DNA of 64,000 nucleotides from Cristatella mucedo (GCA_009760855.2 WPIO01000020.1:4537501-4601500), one strand, 5' to 3'. Positions 1 through 12,479 are shown, numbered from the stretch's first letter. The notes: generated by a model from the sequence alone, not told the origin. Made by a program: numbers and translations.

Positions 1-89
1 CTCTGCCTTGGCCGGCAGCGTCAGTCGGCCGCCGCCGATTGCTGACCGCACTAGCCGCAGTCCTTCCGATTGGCCTCCCGGAGGCACGG

Positions 90-1487
90 GGGCAGCCTCT
101 TAAACTCCGCCCGTTGAATGTGCGTTTCGACTCGACTGTCATTAGACCAATACTTAAAAAGCCTGAATTGGATTCTGAGAACCTAGCAAACTGTCACCCA
201 GTCTCCCCCTCTTCGCTTCCGGTATATGGCTCGCGAAAATAATGATAATAATGGTAATACATTTGTAGAGCGTCCTCAGATAATTTGATCTCTTTCTAGG
301 CACTTTACATTTGCTGCAAAAGAAGCATGATAGAATGGTTAACCGTTATTCTAACAAGCTTTTGCAACGCGTTGAAATAGGAATTGTCGGAAAATCTCAG
401 TCAGAATTCAAGCTCGCGCCACTTCGCCGAAGCTGCTCCCTCTCGTACGACCTTCGCCTTGGTTCTGGACAGCAGCCTATAATGGTAGCATCACTGCTCT
501 CCGGTCCTGCTCAATCTACCGGCTACCGTTTGACACTATAGATCCTCATCGATCGATCCTACTCGAAAGATTGACAGCAACGATCGTGCTCTTGCAGTAA
601 GGCGTCGGTCGGCTGGCATCGTTCTACTGGACTTCTCCCGTACTAGTTCCGTCCGTGTCCTGTGGTGGGTGACAAACTCTCCTCCAGCTGTCCAGTCCAC
701 GTCGGAGTTTTACAAGGGCCCGTTTTCGGACCTTTGCTGTTGTCCATTTATTCGGGCCTCTCGGAAAAGCGGTTCAACCCCATAGCGTCCGCTATCACTG
801 CTATGCTAATAGTGGCCAGCTGTACATGCCCTTTAATCCATCGGAATCAGCTGCAGCGACTGAATAACAGCCGTGCAGACATTCTATCCTGAATGTTGGC
901 ACATTTTCTGTAGCTAAAAGACTATACAACCAAATTCCCTACTCGTAGGATACCCTAAGCGTACGGCTGGGCTAAAGGACTTTGCTCTCTTCCAATTAGT
1001 AGTAATGCTGTAGCACGACCGTCATCATGCACTCGTAATTTCGGCGTCCTCTTGAATAAGTATTGACGATTAGACATTTCAGTTAGAATTCCAAGTCCAA
1101 GGTTAGAGATTGCCCACCAAGGCGGCTGGCTAAATTTCTAAATAGCTCCGCCTTTCTGTCTAAGCTGGACCAATATAAATCAGTTTTGCCTGAACTACCA
1201 GGAAAAAGCCATCAAGCCTCCAGAGCTGATGATAAATATGGCTGCAAGGTCGGTCGACGAATCCGAAAGGTCCAGCCATGTGTCTCCTTCGCCGAAGGAG
1301 CTGCAACGGCTCCCGGTTGATTGGTGAATGCAGAGGAAATATCCTACTGTAAGACCCACAAGGGCCACATACCGTGGCTCTCGTCTCACTCGTACCTAGC
1401 TGAACCGACGTATCGATTGAAGCCTCCCCCGTGCTCCCTGTCCTCGATGGGCAATACATTAGCCGCTCCGTTCATTCGCTTAAAGAC
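90..1487 (+). mobile_element. LINE-B (L2-like) reverse transcriptase relic
   Basis: This is a decayed non-LTR retrotransposon reverse transcriptase, broken by stops and frameshifts. Near 140-200 a frame reads ILKKPELDSENLANCHPVS, the usual start of the RT domain. Around 700-760 a degenerate form of the QGSVLGPLLFSIY motif is seen. The 3' part (1390-1485) matches the C-terminal block of the LINE-B copies at 49.4 kb and 19.8 kb (YLAEL and LKT stretches). A minus-strand L2 tail is inserted at 238-345. The 5' end probably lies outside the window. Family assignment as L2/CR1 clade rests on motif recognition. Confidence 0.6.
238..345 (-). mobile_element. LINE-A (L2-like) 3' end fragment
   Basis: Read on the minus strand, this holds the conserved LINE-A 3' tail: a TTTGCTGCAAATGTAAA-like stretch, then GCCTAGAAAGAGAT, and finally an ATT-rich terminus. 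It interrupts the plus-strand LINE-B relic and is therefore a younger nested insertion. Confidence 0.65.
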
Positions 1488-1660
1488 TTGCATACTGACC
1501 CTGTGTCTTTCACCCCCTAACCACGTTATTCTTGTTGTTTATTGAGCATGCTGCCACTAACCAGTCGATTCCGTGCTTTCTTTGCAGCAATTGTAAAGCG
1601 CATAGAAAGAGATTTGAGTTCTCTGAGGGTGATTTGTCAAATTTATTATTATTATTATAA
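1488..1660 (+). mobile_element. LINE-A (L2-like) 3' tail
   Basis: The segment carries the GCATACTGACCCTGTG block, the GCAAxTGTAAAGCGCATAG block and a terminal (ATT)n, as in the LINE-A copies ending at 24.9, 48.58 and 51.87 kb. It abuts LINE-B reverse-transcriptase sequence at about 1487. Either it inserted there 5'-truncated or the two were joined by template switching. Confidence 0.65.
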
Positions 1661-2264
1661 ACGACTAGTGGCGACAGAAAATCGATCAATTTTTGAAAAT
1701 TGAAAATCGACAGAAAAAACAGAGCTCACTTCCGCAATTCTCAAGCAACGACGATTTCTCCCCGGCCACCGACTAATTGGGCGCACCTTTTCCAGCCGCC
1801 CAGCAGAGCTGCTTCCACGTGACTTGCGTATTCAATTGCCTCGCTGACTCGGCTAAGCTTCTCACTTCGTCTCCTTACGTCTCACTTACGTTCACTCACG
1901 TAAACGTCGCGCGAGGCGGCGTAGCGGCGGTAGGACGGCCCGCAACGTGCAGCCCTTCTGCCGCCGAGTGGCGTACATGTATCTCTTTCTGCACTCCCGA
2001 AAAAAAGCACAAGGACTGAGGAGCGGGTGCTACGCAGGAGAGTTTCACAGAGAGCCGCAGCTCGCTCCGAGCCGGCGCTGGCTTTCGGTGCGCACGCGGT
2101 GGCAAACAGACTCCTTACGCAGCGAAGAGCAAATGGCAAGCGCTGCGGCCGAGTCAGCAGTCGGCAGCCGCGACGGGCGCGGAGCCGACGGAACCGGAAG
2201 CCGGTCCAACTCCGATGCGTCACTCTCAGCTGTGACCGCAGCAGCAGCAGCAGCAGCGCTCGGC

Positions 2265-2560
2265 GCCTCCCATTGGAGGAGAGAAAGCTAGCGCCTAGCG
2301 CCTGCCGATTCTACCGAGTGCACAGCGGCGCCGCTGCGAATCTCGAGCAGCGAGCGCCGACGCCGGATCAGTCGGGGGCGGAGGTGGCTCTCATTGGCTT
2401 CTCATTGGTCTGCGACTCCCCGCCCCCCCTACCAGCCCCGCGCCGCCGCGCGGTTGCCAAGTGGCGACCGCAGCCCGGCGCGCGTCTAGCGCCTCGCGCG
2501 CGCGCGAGCCGGTCCGCCGAGCTCGCAGCCCCGAGGCGTAGGCTTTATTAAGCGGTCGCA
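2265..2560. promoter_or_regulatory. Candidate promoter with three CCAAT (NF-Y) boxes
   Basis: Inverted CCAAT boxes (ATTGG) lie at 2272-2276, 2393-2397 and 2404-2408. The last two are 11 bp apart, about one helical turn, in near-identical CTCATTGG contexts. A C-rich GC-box-like stretch follows at 2420-2432, and a TTTATTAAG TATA-like word lies near 2544-2552. NF-Y sites of this kind are typical of CpG-island promoters. Direction and target gene are unknown. Confidence 0.4.
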
Positions 2561-3889
2561 GCGCGAGACCGCCGACCCCGCATTGTTCTGCGTCATAATA
2601 CCAGTGACGGCCGAGTTAATGAGCGGAGGCGGTATCGCTGCGGTCTGCGGTCGCATTGCGGCCGAAGATTTCGGCTACTCTTCGCCGCCGCCGCCGCCGC
2701 CGCCGGCCGCCGCCGCCGCCACCGCGCGCACATCGCCTCCGCTGCGGCGGCCGCAGCCGCCGCCGCTGAGAGCATCTAGCGGAGTAGTAGCTGCGCAGAG
2801 CTAGCGCCGCCAGCGCCGTCTTGACTACTCCTCAGGGCCTCAGGTCGGACCGTGGTGGACAGTTTTGTATCGCCTGCGCGCGACGGCAAGCGCTGCGACT
2901 CGCGGGGCGCGCGAGCGGAGGAGGCGTCGAACGGCGGAGTACGAGGAGGCGCCGAACGGGGGCGAATGCGCGATCGCTCTTTTACTCGAGGAGGAGGCTT
3001 CGTCTATTCCGCCCTCTGCCGGCTCATTCGAGGACCTAGATTCGATCGCTCGAGATCGAGGGACGGTCGGCGGCAAGAGCGCCTATCTATAGCGCGCCCG
3101 ACGTGCGTAAACAACGGGTACTCGGCGGGTTGCCCGGAGGGCTTAGAACTCGGTCTGCGTTCGAACTCGGGAGGGCTTAGAAGAGCCGCCTCGCGCGCGC
3201 GCGGCCTGCGCCGCCCGGCGAGGTAACGCTAGTCGGCGCCGCTAGTCGCGTCCGGACGGACGGTGGCAGGCGACCGCTCCCCTAGGCGGCTTCTCAGGAG
3301 GCCACGGCGCGGAGGGAGTGGTCGAGCGAGCTCTGCTGACTGCGAGTCTCCCGCAGTTCGCCTTCGGTCGGCTCAGGATCGGAGCGAAAGCTCGCGGCGC
3401 CGCGCGCGTCAGCTTCGCGCGCGCGCGCAGCCGACCGCGCGTGGACTGCCGCAGGGTGCAGCTGCCGCCTCCGATCGACGCGCCGCTTGGCTTGGCGCCG
3501 TCGCCACCCGAGACGTTTCGCGTCGCGCCGCGCCGGCGATTAGCGGCCGCAGCGGGCTCGTACTGAGAAGACGCGGCCGCCACGCCGCGGCGACGAAGGC
3601 GCGCCTGCATCGAGCGTGCGGTTGAAGTGCAACCGGACCTGCGCGCGATAGACATCCGACTCGGAGACACGTATAGCGCTGTCAAAACAGCGAGCGCGAG
3701 AGAAGCGGCTTTCTCAGCCAAGACGCTCGCTCCTGAACGCTTCATAGCATCTCCGCTAACGGCCGCTGGGTCAGCTTCGGCAGCCCGCCGAACGCGATCG
3801 ACGGGCCCCCTCTCCCGCTTCGCTCTCTGACGAACGCGAATCGAAGACGAAGAGCGAGCTGGAAAACCCTGCGGCGCCACGTCGTCGCT

Positions 3890-3941
3890 CGAGCTCTACG
3901 CGCGCTCGAGCGCCGAAGCGAGCGAGCGCGCGTAGAGCTCG
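3890..3941. repeat. Perfect inverted repeat, 19-bp arms
   Basis: Arms 3890-3908 and 3923-3941 are exact reverse complements (CGAGCTCTACGCGCGCTCG) separated by a 14-nt loop. The sequence could form a stable GC-rich hairpin. Confidence 0.9.
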
Positions 3942-4274
3942 CTCAGACGCGCGCTCGGCTTCACTCCGACAGACACGGAGGCGAAGTTGACCCGGGTAGC
4001 GAGAGCCTCCTTTCCGTTGCTGCCGAGTCGAGCACCGCTGACCGGAATGAGTCGTCCTAAGGCAGGCCGGCGGCGCCGGAGCAGCACAAGCCGGTCGGCG
4101 CGCGGGCCGCGGAAGGCGCGAGCCCGACCTCGCCGGCACTTCCGACGGAAGCTGAACGATACGCGGTAGTTCTCTCTGACGGTCGCCGTTCTTCTGAAGG
4201 CTGGCACGGCAGCCGAGGGCGCGAGGGGGGGGGCGTAGGTAGTCAGCGGGCGCGAGACGCACGACGAGAGCCGA

Positions 4275-4320
4275 CGGCGGCGGCGCCTCGGCGCGCGGAA
4301 CAGCCGAGGCGCCGCCGCCG
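4275..4320. repeat. Perfect inverted repeat, 18-bp arms
   Basis: Arms 4275-4292 (CGGCGGCGGCGCCTCGGC) and 4303-4320 are exact reverse complements with a 10-nt loop. Confidence 0.9.
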
Positions 4321-4427
4321 CCGGATCCCCTCGCTTTTCGCCTTTGCTCTTCACCCTCGCTCGGTTCACCCACTCGCGCTCGTTAACGACCGAGGCGGCC
4401 GGCGTGCCGATCAGCGCGTCGCGACTG

Positions 4428-4471
4428 TCTTAAAAGCCGGCCGCGGTGACAGCTGCGGCCGGCTTTTAAGA
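4428..4471. repeat. Perfect inverted repeat, 17-bp arms
   Basis: Arms 4428-4444 (TCTTAAAAGCCGGCCGC) and 4455-4471 are exact reverse complements around a 10-nt loop. The stem is GC-rich next to the loop and A/T-rich at its base. Confidence 0.9.
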
Positions 4472-4759
4472 ATGGAAGCGCGGCGATGCGTCGGAGCGAG
4501 CGGCCGTCGGAAGCGGCCGCCGCATCGACACAATGACCCGGACATACACGGCCGCGCTACTCCGCGCTATCCGGGCCGCATCTAAGAAGCAGCCTCCATT
4601 CATTGCAGGTATTTCCAGCATGAGGATGCCGACTATTTACTCACTCAAGCTTTCGCGATGAGGGGAGGGGGACGCAAAGGTCCGCGGCAGGTGCGAGTGA
4701 AAGCGCTGCTGTCCTAAAACAGCCTTCTTTGACTTCTACCCCTGGCTGTCATTCCACCT

Positions 4760-5050
<291 letters not shown>

Positions 5051-5807
5051 CTCTGTCTGGTCTACACAAACGCACGCACGCACACACACTCATAACTCGT
5101 GCGAGCACGCGTCCGCACTTTGTCGCTTACGCGTACTGACACATATAACCCATACCTGTATATACATATATGCCGTACATGCACCTGTCGTCACGGTGTT
5201 GCAGGCATTTTAGCAGAGGACAGCCTGGCTCAAGTGGCGCTGTGCAGCCGCCGCGGTGGCCGACGGCCCGCTATCTACGACATCGGCTCGAGTGAGGCCT
5301 GATTGCCTCATGGGACGGCAGTGGGCGCACAGCGAGCGAGCGAGCGGCGGCGGCGGCGACGGCGGAGTCGGCAGCGCGGGCTGCAGTAAGCGTCGCTCTG
5401 AGCGTAGCAGCGGCGCCGAGGGGCCGCTGGGTTTTCCTAAGCGACACCGAGGGCGCAACGCATGCGTTACAATCTACTGTCAGCCAACACCCTACGTCAA
5501 ACGCCCAGCGAACGCCGCCGCCTCGGGACGCTCCCGGGAGAACGTATTCAGGGATATCGAACTTTAGAGAATCAAAACGCCTGCAGCCAAAACTGACAGG
5601 ACGCTGGACGCACGTGCTCTGCTCCAGTCAGAAATTGGGTTTTGCGACGAGCGCAGACTGGACGCTGGTGTTGGAGCCTGACGCGGAGCGGAGACGCAGC
5701 AGTAGCGGCGGCGGCGGCACCGGCGGCGGACTGCTAACGGTACAGATGCACCGCTGTCGGCAAGACGAGCTACGTTGGGCAGAGCATGCCGGGAACGGAA
5801 ACTAGAC

Positions 5808-5850
<43 letters not shown>

Positions 5851-5854
5851 GCCG
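5808..5854. repeat. (CCG)n trinucleotide repeat
   Basis: About 14 uninterrupted CCG units. Frames reading through it give poly-Pro or poly-Gly runs, which I do not consider real proteins. Confidence 0.9.
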
Positions 5855-6136
5855 AATGCCGCCGACTGTACGCGAGCTCTTTCGCACGCGCCAAGCGACA
5901 AAAGCCAAGGCGCCGGCGGCTGAGAATGCAGGCACTCGTGCGTCACTTACGACCCCTGACAGGTCCGGTTTTGTAGCCCGCTCGAGCGCACCGCCTGCAG
6001 GATTCGCCGCCGACATGTCACGAATCGCACGCAGCCGTCGCTCGTCCAAGCGAGGGCGCTCGCCGGCGCTCCGCCGGATGACGGTAGCCCGTCGACGGTC
6101 CGTTCGCCGTTCAGTACGGACGGCTCACTACGTACC

Positions 6137-6165
6137 GCTGCGCCCGGCGCCTCGCCGGGCGCAGC
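6137..6165. repeat. Perfect inverted repeat, 13-bp arms
   Basis: GCTGCGCCCGGCG at 6137-6149 pairs exactly with 6153-6165, leaving a 3-nt loop. Confidence 0.85.
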
Positions 6166-6510
6166 GCCGGCGGCGACGAAGCAGTCGCAGCGTCGGCGCC
6201 TGAGCACGAAGCGTCTGCTCACTGCCGCACGGGCTGCGGGGGGGGGGTCAGCCGATTCCTTCTTCCGCCGGTGAGAGCGGTCGCGCAGCTCGAGGGGCGC
6301 CCAGCGCTGACGACCGGCGCGGCTGGCAGGCCCAAGTTGCCCGGTCGCGCACGCGCGCGAGCGCTGTCTGCGGCATCGTCTGCAGACGCCGTTCGGCCGT
6401 CGAATGAGTCTCGCGCGCCGCCCGCTGAGTTGACCCGGCGTTTGCATGAACGAACGAACGGCAGCGGCCGCTTCTGCTGCTTGCGTCCGGGCAGTGCTGC
6501 GGCTGCGGCG

Positions 6511-6541
<31 letters not shown>

Positions 6542-7329
6542 TCGCTCACGATGCCTTCGCGAGCAACGGACCCGATCGCCAGGTGCTTCCGCTAAAGCGG
6601 CCCGCGCGGCGCTGGTCCGACCGAACAAATTGTCCGTGATATTTGCGTGACATTTTTAGGCGATCGCGGCATCGGCAGCGCCGCCGAGCCTGCTCGGCGT
6701 AGACGCGCTAGAGGCGACGACCTGCTCGGGCGGCGGGTGACCGACCGGCCGGCCGCCGCCGCCGGCTCTGCGCCATACAGATCCGGCCGGCGTCGGTGGA
6801 AGCCCGAACGCACGCGTCTCTGGGGCCAACGCCGCGGCGCCGTCGCCGCGCCAGCGACCGCCGCGGCCTGTCGTCGTCGGCGGCCGCCTCCGCTTCGGCT
6901 TCGGCTTCCCGTAACCCGAGCCGTCTGCTGGAGACTGCCCTATCGCGTGGCCCGCCGCCGCCGCTGAACGGCCGGCGTCGGCCGGGGGTTATCTCGGCTG
7001 GAGCAGCGGGTAATTAGATGCGCTGCTAGCGAGGGTCTCATCGGCGGGCTCGAAGGCTATCGAAGGCCGGGGAAGGCCTAGAGGGCGGTCGGCAGGCGGC
7101 ACGATCATTGCAGGGGGGCGTGCATAGCGTCGACGGAGGCTTCCGCTATCCTGCCGCGCCGGCTCTCCGAAGCTACAGGGACGCCGAAGCAGTCGATTTA
7201 AGGGGACAGCCAGCAGCTGAGACGCCGGCTAACGAGAGGAGGAGGCGGTGGAGGCGAGAAAGAAGAGGCCGGCTGTTCGAGGCCCCGCATGTTTTCGCTA
7301 AAAGGCAGATGGAGTGGGCGGGGTAGATG

Positions 7330-7335
<6 letters not shown>

Positions 7336-7360
<25 letters not shown>

Positions 7361-7421
7361 GCAGTGACAGGAAGAGAGAGAGGGCGAGAGAGAAAGAGAG
7401 GGAGAGAGAGAGCGAGAAGAC

Positions 7422-7482
<61 letters not shown>
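7336..7482. repeat. (GA)n microsatellite
   Basis: An interrupted GA tract whose purest part runs from about 7422 to 7481. Confidence 0.9.
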
Positions 7483-7487
<5 letters not shown>

Positions 7488-8213
7488 CGAGAGTGATAGA
7501 CAGGCAGAGAGGCGGAGAGCCAGGGATAATTCGAGGGACGGAGAGAGGGAGAGAAGCCGAAGGATAGTGTTAATGAGAAGGGAACGGATGAGGACCGGGA
7601 AAATTTGGGTGAGTTTTCTGCAGAGCGGATGCGCAGCAAGCGACGGAGAAGGAAGCTATGAAAAGGCGCGCTTCCGGCGGCGGCGCACGGACGTGGCCGA
7701 TTGTGCCAAGACAGACCGGAAGTCCTTCTACGCTACTTTTGTCTCGGTCGCGCTGCGCACGCCGGCTGGTCTTCGGCGGCGTCCAGGAAGTGCGCGCTCG
7801 CTCCGACGTAATAGGCGAGCTATCCGCAAAACGCGAATCGGCCGGCGAGATTGGCCGGCGACTGGAAAGGAAAGCGATTGGAAACGAGCACTCGCTTCGC
7901 TCGACCGAGCGGCAAATGAGGGCAAATGAGAGTTTAGCGACCGATCTAGCCGAGTCGCGGCTCCTTGCTCGCTATGAGTCGCCGCTACGCGTCTTTATCT
8001 CTAAAGCGCTCAACCGACCGACCCTCTCGCGCTAAAGAGCCTCGCCTGGTTGGTTGGGCTCGCGCCGCGCGGGGAGACTTTCGGACAGGGCGGCGTTTCG
8101 TCGCGAAATGCGTGCGAGCCTCGCTCTCGCTCGGCGACGCTGCGACGGCCAGCGCCGTCGCGCGTCGCCGTCCTGCGTGGCCCAGACGGCGGCTGCAGTC
8201 AACAGGTCGTCTG

Positions 8214-8241
8214 CAGCAGCAGCAGCAGCAGCAGCAGCAGC
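8214..8241. repeat. (CAG)n trinucleotide repeat
   Basis: About nine uninterrupted CAG units in the GC-rich domain. There is no supported coding context. Confidence 0.9.
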
Positions 8242-8440
8242 GCGCCGGCCGCGCCCTCCTCCCCGGACCGCGGCGGAACGGCTTCGGGCGCGAAGGCAGG
8301 TCGGCGCTCTGCAACACGCGGCTTATTGTCCTCAGGAAGCGGGAGAAAAAGGAAGTGCTCGCTTCCAAATTAGCGTCCCACGGGCGAACGCACGGAGGGA
8401 AAAGCGGAAGAGCATGCGGAGTGGCGACGGGGCGCGGCGG

Positions 8441-8516
8441 CAGCCCCGCCCAGCCCACTTTACAGCGGCGGCAGCCCCGCCCAGCCCACTTTACAGCGGC
8501 GGCAGCCCTGCCCGCC
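8441..8516. repeat. 31-bp tandem repeat carrying GC boxes
   Basis: Units 8441-8471 and 8472-8502 are identical, and a diverged partial third unit follows. Each full unit contains CCCCGCCC, a consensus Sp1/KLF GC box, and CCCACTTTACAGCGG. Tandem GC boxes suggest a promoter element, but no transcript is evident. Confidence 0.8.
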
Positions 8517-8630
8517 GCTAAGATGGGATGAGCCTGCTTGCGCCCAGGCTGACGCCGGCTCCGACGGCCTGGAGCCGGCGTCGGCGAGCGAGCGCACTTC
8601 GCAAGTCCGCTCGAGGCAGCGCGAGCTGTT

Positions 8631-8678
8631 CGCGCGCCCGCCTGCGATGCGCAGCGCGCGCCCGCCTGCGATGCGCAG
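8631..8678. repeat. 24-bp perfect tandem duplication
   Basis: Two identical adjacent 24-bp units, 8631-8654 and 8655-8678, each containing CGCCTGCGATGCGCAG. Confidence 0.85.
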
Positions 8679-9416
8679 CGAAGAGCCGTCTGTCCGGGCC
8701 GTCTGTTCGGCGACTCGCGGGATCGTCTTCGCTCTGCTCGCGTTTTGAGGAGCTTTCAGAGCGAGGCTACTACGACGCGAGCGCGCCCGGCACGATATTT
8801 GGCGCTCGCCGCGCAGGGCCGCCAGGCCGCTCGCGTTCCGACGGTCTGGGCGGCGTCTGCGCTTCTCGCTGGACCGACGCTACCGCGTCCCGCTCCGCTG
8901 CTAAACAGCGGAAAGAGCGCTCGCCGCAGCGAGCCTTCGCGGCGGCGGCGGCGGCGGCGGCTGCCCGCTTAGCGGTCGAGTCTGCGTCGTTTCGAGCGGG
9001 CGCCCCTTCCCGCACTCGCGAACTCGATCGCGAGTGTGCGAGCGCCGCAGTCGCCGGCTGCTAAAGTTGGGGGCGCGAAAAAAGACGCCCGCAGAAACGC
9101 GCGTCTCTGACGCTCGGCAACGCCGAGCTGGGCGCGGCCGCCTCGCCAGAGCGGCGGCGGCTTCGCAGCAGAGACGGCGCAGTCGTCGCGCGCGGCCCGG
9201 CTAACGTTTTACATAAGGAAGCTCGGCAGCGGCGACGGACGTTGGTGCGGAGGCGCACTTCGCGCGCGGCGTCGTGCACCGGTCGTGCATCGGGAGGCGG
9301 GAAAACGTCGAACGGCGCTCGTCACGATTACTCGCCGCCGCGCACCGGCGCTCGCCGCGCCGGACGACTCTCTGGCGCCTCGGCGGTCGCGCCGGAACGG
9401 CTCTCCAAAAGAAAGC

Positions 9417-9478
9417 CCGTGCCCGGGCGCGCGGCCGGTCGGGCCGGCCGGCCCGACCGGCCGCGCGCCCGGGCACGG
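9417..9478. repeat. 62-bp perfect palindrome
   Basis: Every base from 9417 to 9447 pairs with 9478 to 9448, giving 31-bp arms with no spacer. The centre is GGCCGG/CCGGCC. I checked it base by base. The outward extension fails at 9416/9479. Such spacer-free palindromes are unstable in most cloning hosts, so a sequencing or assembly artefact must be considered. Confidence 0.92.
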
Positions 9479-10218
9479 CCGGTCGCTCAAGGGATGCGGC
9501 GGCGGCGGCGACGCCGGCCGGCGTCGGACGAACGGCCCCAGCGGCGCAGATTACAGTCCGCTGTATAAACAATTCGCCGAGGCGGCGCTTGAGTTGCACG
9601 TGGCCCGCAGCGGCATCGGCAGCTGAGCGCCGTCGGGTGGACAGCGACTGCGGTCAGCCGCTGCGGCCGTCGCCACAACGGAGCCATTGTTGCCGCTCAC
9701 GCGCCGACGGCGGCTCGGGCAGTAGGCAGGACCGGGTGATGCATCGGCGGCGGCGACCGGAGCGGAGGAACGGCGGGCGCCGCCGGCGATCGCCGCCGGT
9801 CGCGCCAGCAGGCGAATCCGCCGTGGACGTCTCGCTAGCGCCACGATGCGGCGCCATTAACCCCGGACGCTAGAGGTGGCGCGAGCCTGGCGCGGCGACC
9901 GTGCGGCCGTTTGCCTTCCTCCGACTAGCCTCGCTCGCCCTCGCCCGCTTTTTTCCCGCGCGCGCGCGCTCTCTCAGCGAGCGCTCTCGCAGCGAGCGCC
10001 GCCCAGCTCCGACGGCCCGTGTCGCGCGCGGAGGCGCCTCGCTGCGCTTCGGTCGGCGCTCTCGCTCCCTGGCGCCGGCGGCGCGCAACGCGGCTGCGAC
10101 CGAGCGAGCGAGCGAGCGAGCGGACTTACATGCCGGCTAGCAGGTCCGCCGACGCTGGCACCGCTGCGTAACCGCCGATCAGCAGCAGCAGCGCGTAGAG
10201 GCAGACGCAGTCGACAAA

Positions 10219-10238
10219 GCCGCCGCACGTGCGGCGGC
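10219..10238. repeat. 20-bp perfect palindrome
   Basis: GCCGCCGCACGTGCGGCGGC is self-complementary and centred on CACGTG, an E-box core. It could be a bHLH-binding site. Confidence 0.8.
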
Positions 10239-10867
10239 GCCGCGACGCCGCGCTCGACGACCGGGAGCTCCGTCGGCTGCCGGGCTTCATGCTGGCCAGC
10301 TATCCCGTGCACGCGCGGTGAGCGGCTTCGCTGCGACGCTCCAGGCGGCCACGCGAGCCTCCGCTCGACGACTGCCGCAGCCGGAGCGCACGCGGCGGCG
10401 CAGGGCGGTCTGCCCCGGAAATTAGTGCGTCATCCCTGACCCCCTACGGCCGGCCAGCCGAGCGACGCCGTTAATGCGGACGATCGGGCGGCCGTGCACT
10501 GCCTGCCGGGATCGAGAAGGAGGAGCTCTCTCCAAACGCACACCGCCCCCTCCACCCGCTGGGTGCCTGCCGGCGAGAGAGTTCGTAATGGGGGAAGACC
10601 GTAGGCAGCTGGCTGGTCAAAGGTCGTGGAGGCGGTCGGTGGGAAGTTGTCTCCTCCCGCGCTGCGACCCAGTACAGCCGACCGATCTCTCGGGCATGCT
10701 TGCAGTCACCAGGGCAACGCCGTGGGAGCAAGGCGAAACAACCCTCTCTGGAGGGCGCATTTTCCCGTTACTTCGCAGATGAAAACAGCGTCAATCGTTT
10801 GCCGGATTCGCCGCTACCGCCGACCAGCAGCGTCTCCGGCTCACGGCCGCTGGTTTAAAGTAACGGC

Positions 10868-11027
10868 TAGCCGATTTAGCAGTCTCGTTTGCATAGCGGC
10901 AGCAGAGCCACGACGCCTGTCGCCGCCGCTTGCAGTTGGCAAAGTAGGGTGGCCCACTGCAGGATTCAAATTCACGACCTGGTTCATGAAGATTGAGTGC
11001 CTTACCTCTGGGCTACTGCTCGTGGCA
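10868..11027 (-). mobile_element. SINE-B copy
   Basis: A diverged minus-strand copy of the tRNA-derived SINE-B. The 3' part resembles GCTGATTTAACAG...CTGTCGCTAT, followed by the GCAAGCGG block. A degenerate B box (minus strand GTGAATTTGAATCC) and a trace of the A box lie near 11015. Confidence 0.6.
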
Positions 11028-11589
11028 GGGATGTCAGGATGTCAGATGTGTCGGCTGTGAGGGCGGACGTTTGGGCGGATGCTCCAGCAGTGGATGCGTT
11101 CTTTTGTGGGGCGCTTTGCAACGCTCTTTTTTGCATGCTTCACCTAGCGCTGCTTCTTCGTGCAGAAAAATCTATAGCGTCAAGTCGAGGTAGATCGGTA
11201 CTGTCAAGTAGAGGCGCCTTCACTGAGCATTTGATTTTTGTTAAGCCTTCAGCATTAGAAACCACAATTGCCTGCACCAAGACGTAAGTTCATTCGGGTC
11301 TAAGTAGACATTCTGCACGATCAGCAACGCCATCGTGACTTGCGAATTTAGGTGAGCGATTGGTTACGCTAATTACTTTTAACTCCTTACCACTTAGGCT
11401 CTTGAGAAGTTGCATGATAAAGCGTGTACACCATTATGCTCGGTCTGTTCGTAGATTAAAATCGTGTGAGTTAATAATAGTAGCAATATTAGGTCGTTTC
11501 AATTGCGCCACTAGTCAACCAAATCTCTACCCAGGGTTTACAATTCACTGCTAGAGGAGCAATAACTAAAGGTTAATGACATGAATGGC

Positions 11590-11960
11590 GCCTTGCGCCA
11601 CGCTTAGACGAGCAATTTGAAGCATACAAGTATCGTGCGTAGACCAGCATTTAAAATTACACAAGCAGCCACTCAGGGCCGTTTGTTAGGACCCTCGGTC
11701 AGCAACGTACATTGAATATCACGAATAGAGACGGCGCGCAGGAACAAAAGAAACAAGTTTACTGTGGCCCAGAGGAGTGCTAAGTGGATCAGATACGCAA
11801 TTAGGTAAGACTTAGACGGTGAAAAAAGATTGCATGTGGTGACAGAACCTCGAAGAGACTTCCGGATTTTTGGTGCAAGTGAACTGAAGGCCCATTCACC
11901 AAAGGATTTCTATTTAGTGCGAGGAACTGTGGCGAGGCGACTGGGGCCTGCCGAGAAACG
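11590..11960 (-). mobile_element. Degenerate L2-like LINE fragment
   Basis: Minus-strand sequence with the block ACCAAAGGATTTCTATTTAGTGC. This resembles the block at 28.72-28.76 kb and corresponds to the region between the RT C-terminus and the SFG-R-FS motif of L2 elements. It is weak and strongly decayed. Confidence 0.35.
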
Positions 11961-12048
11961 CTTGCGGTGGCTGAGCTGTGAGGGGGCAATCTGAGGCAAA
12001 GGCCAGGAGTGAAGCGACCGGTAAGGCAGAGAGAGGGAGGCAGGGAGC

Positions 12049-12476
<428 letters not shown>

Positions 12477-12479
12477 ACT

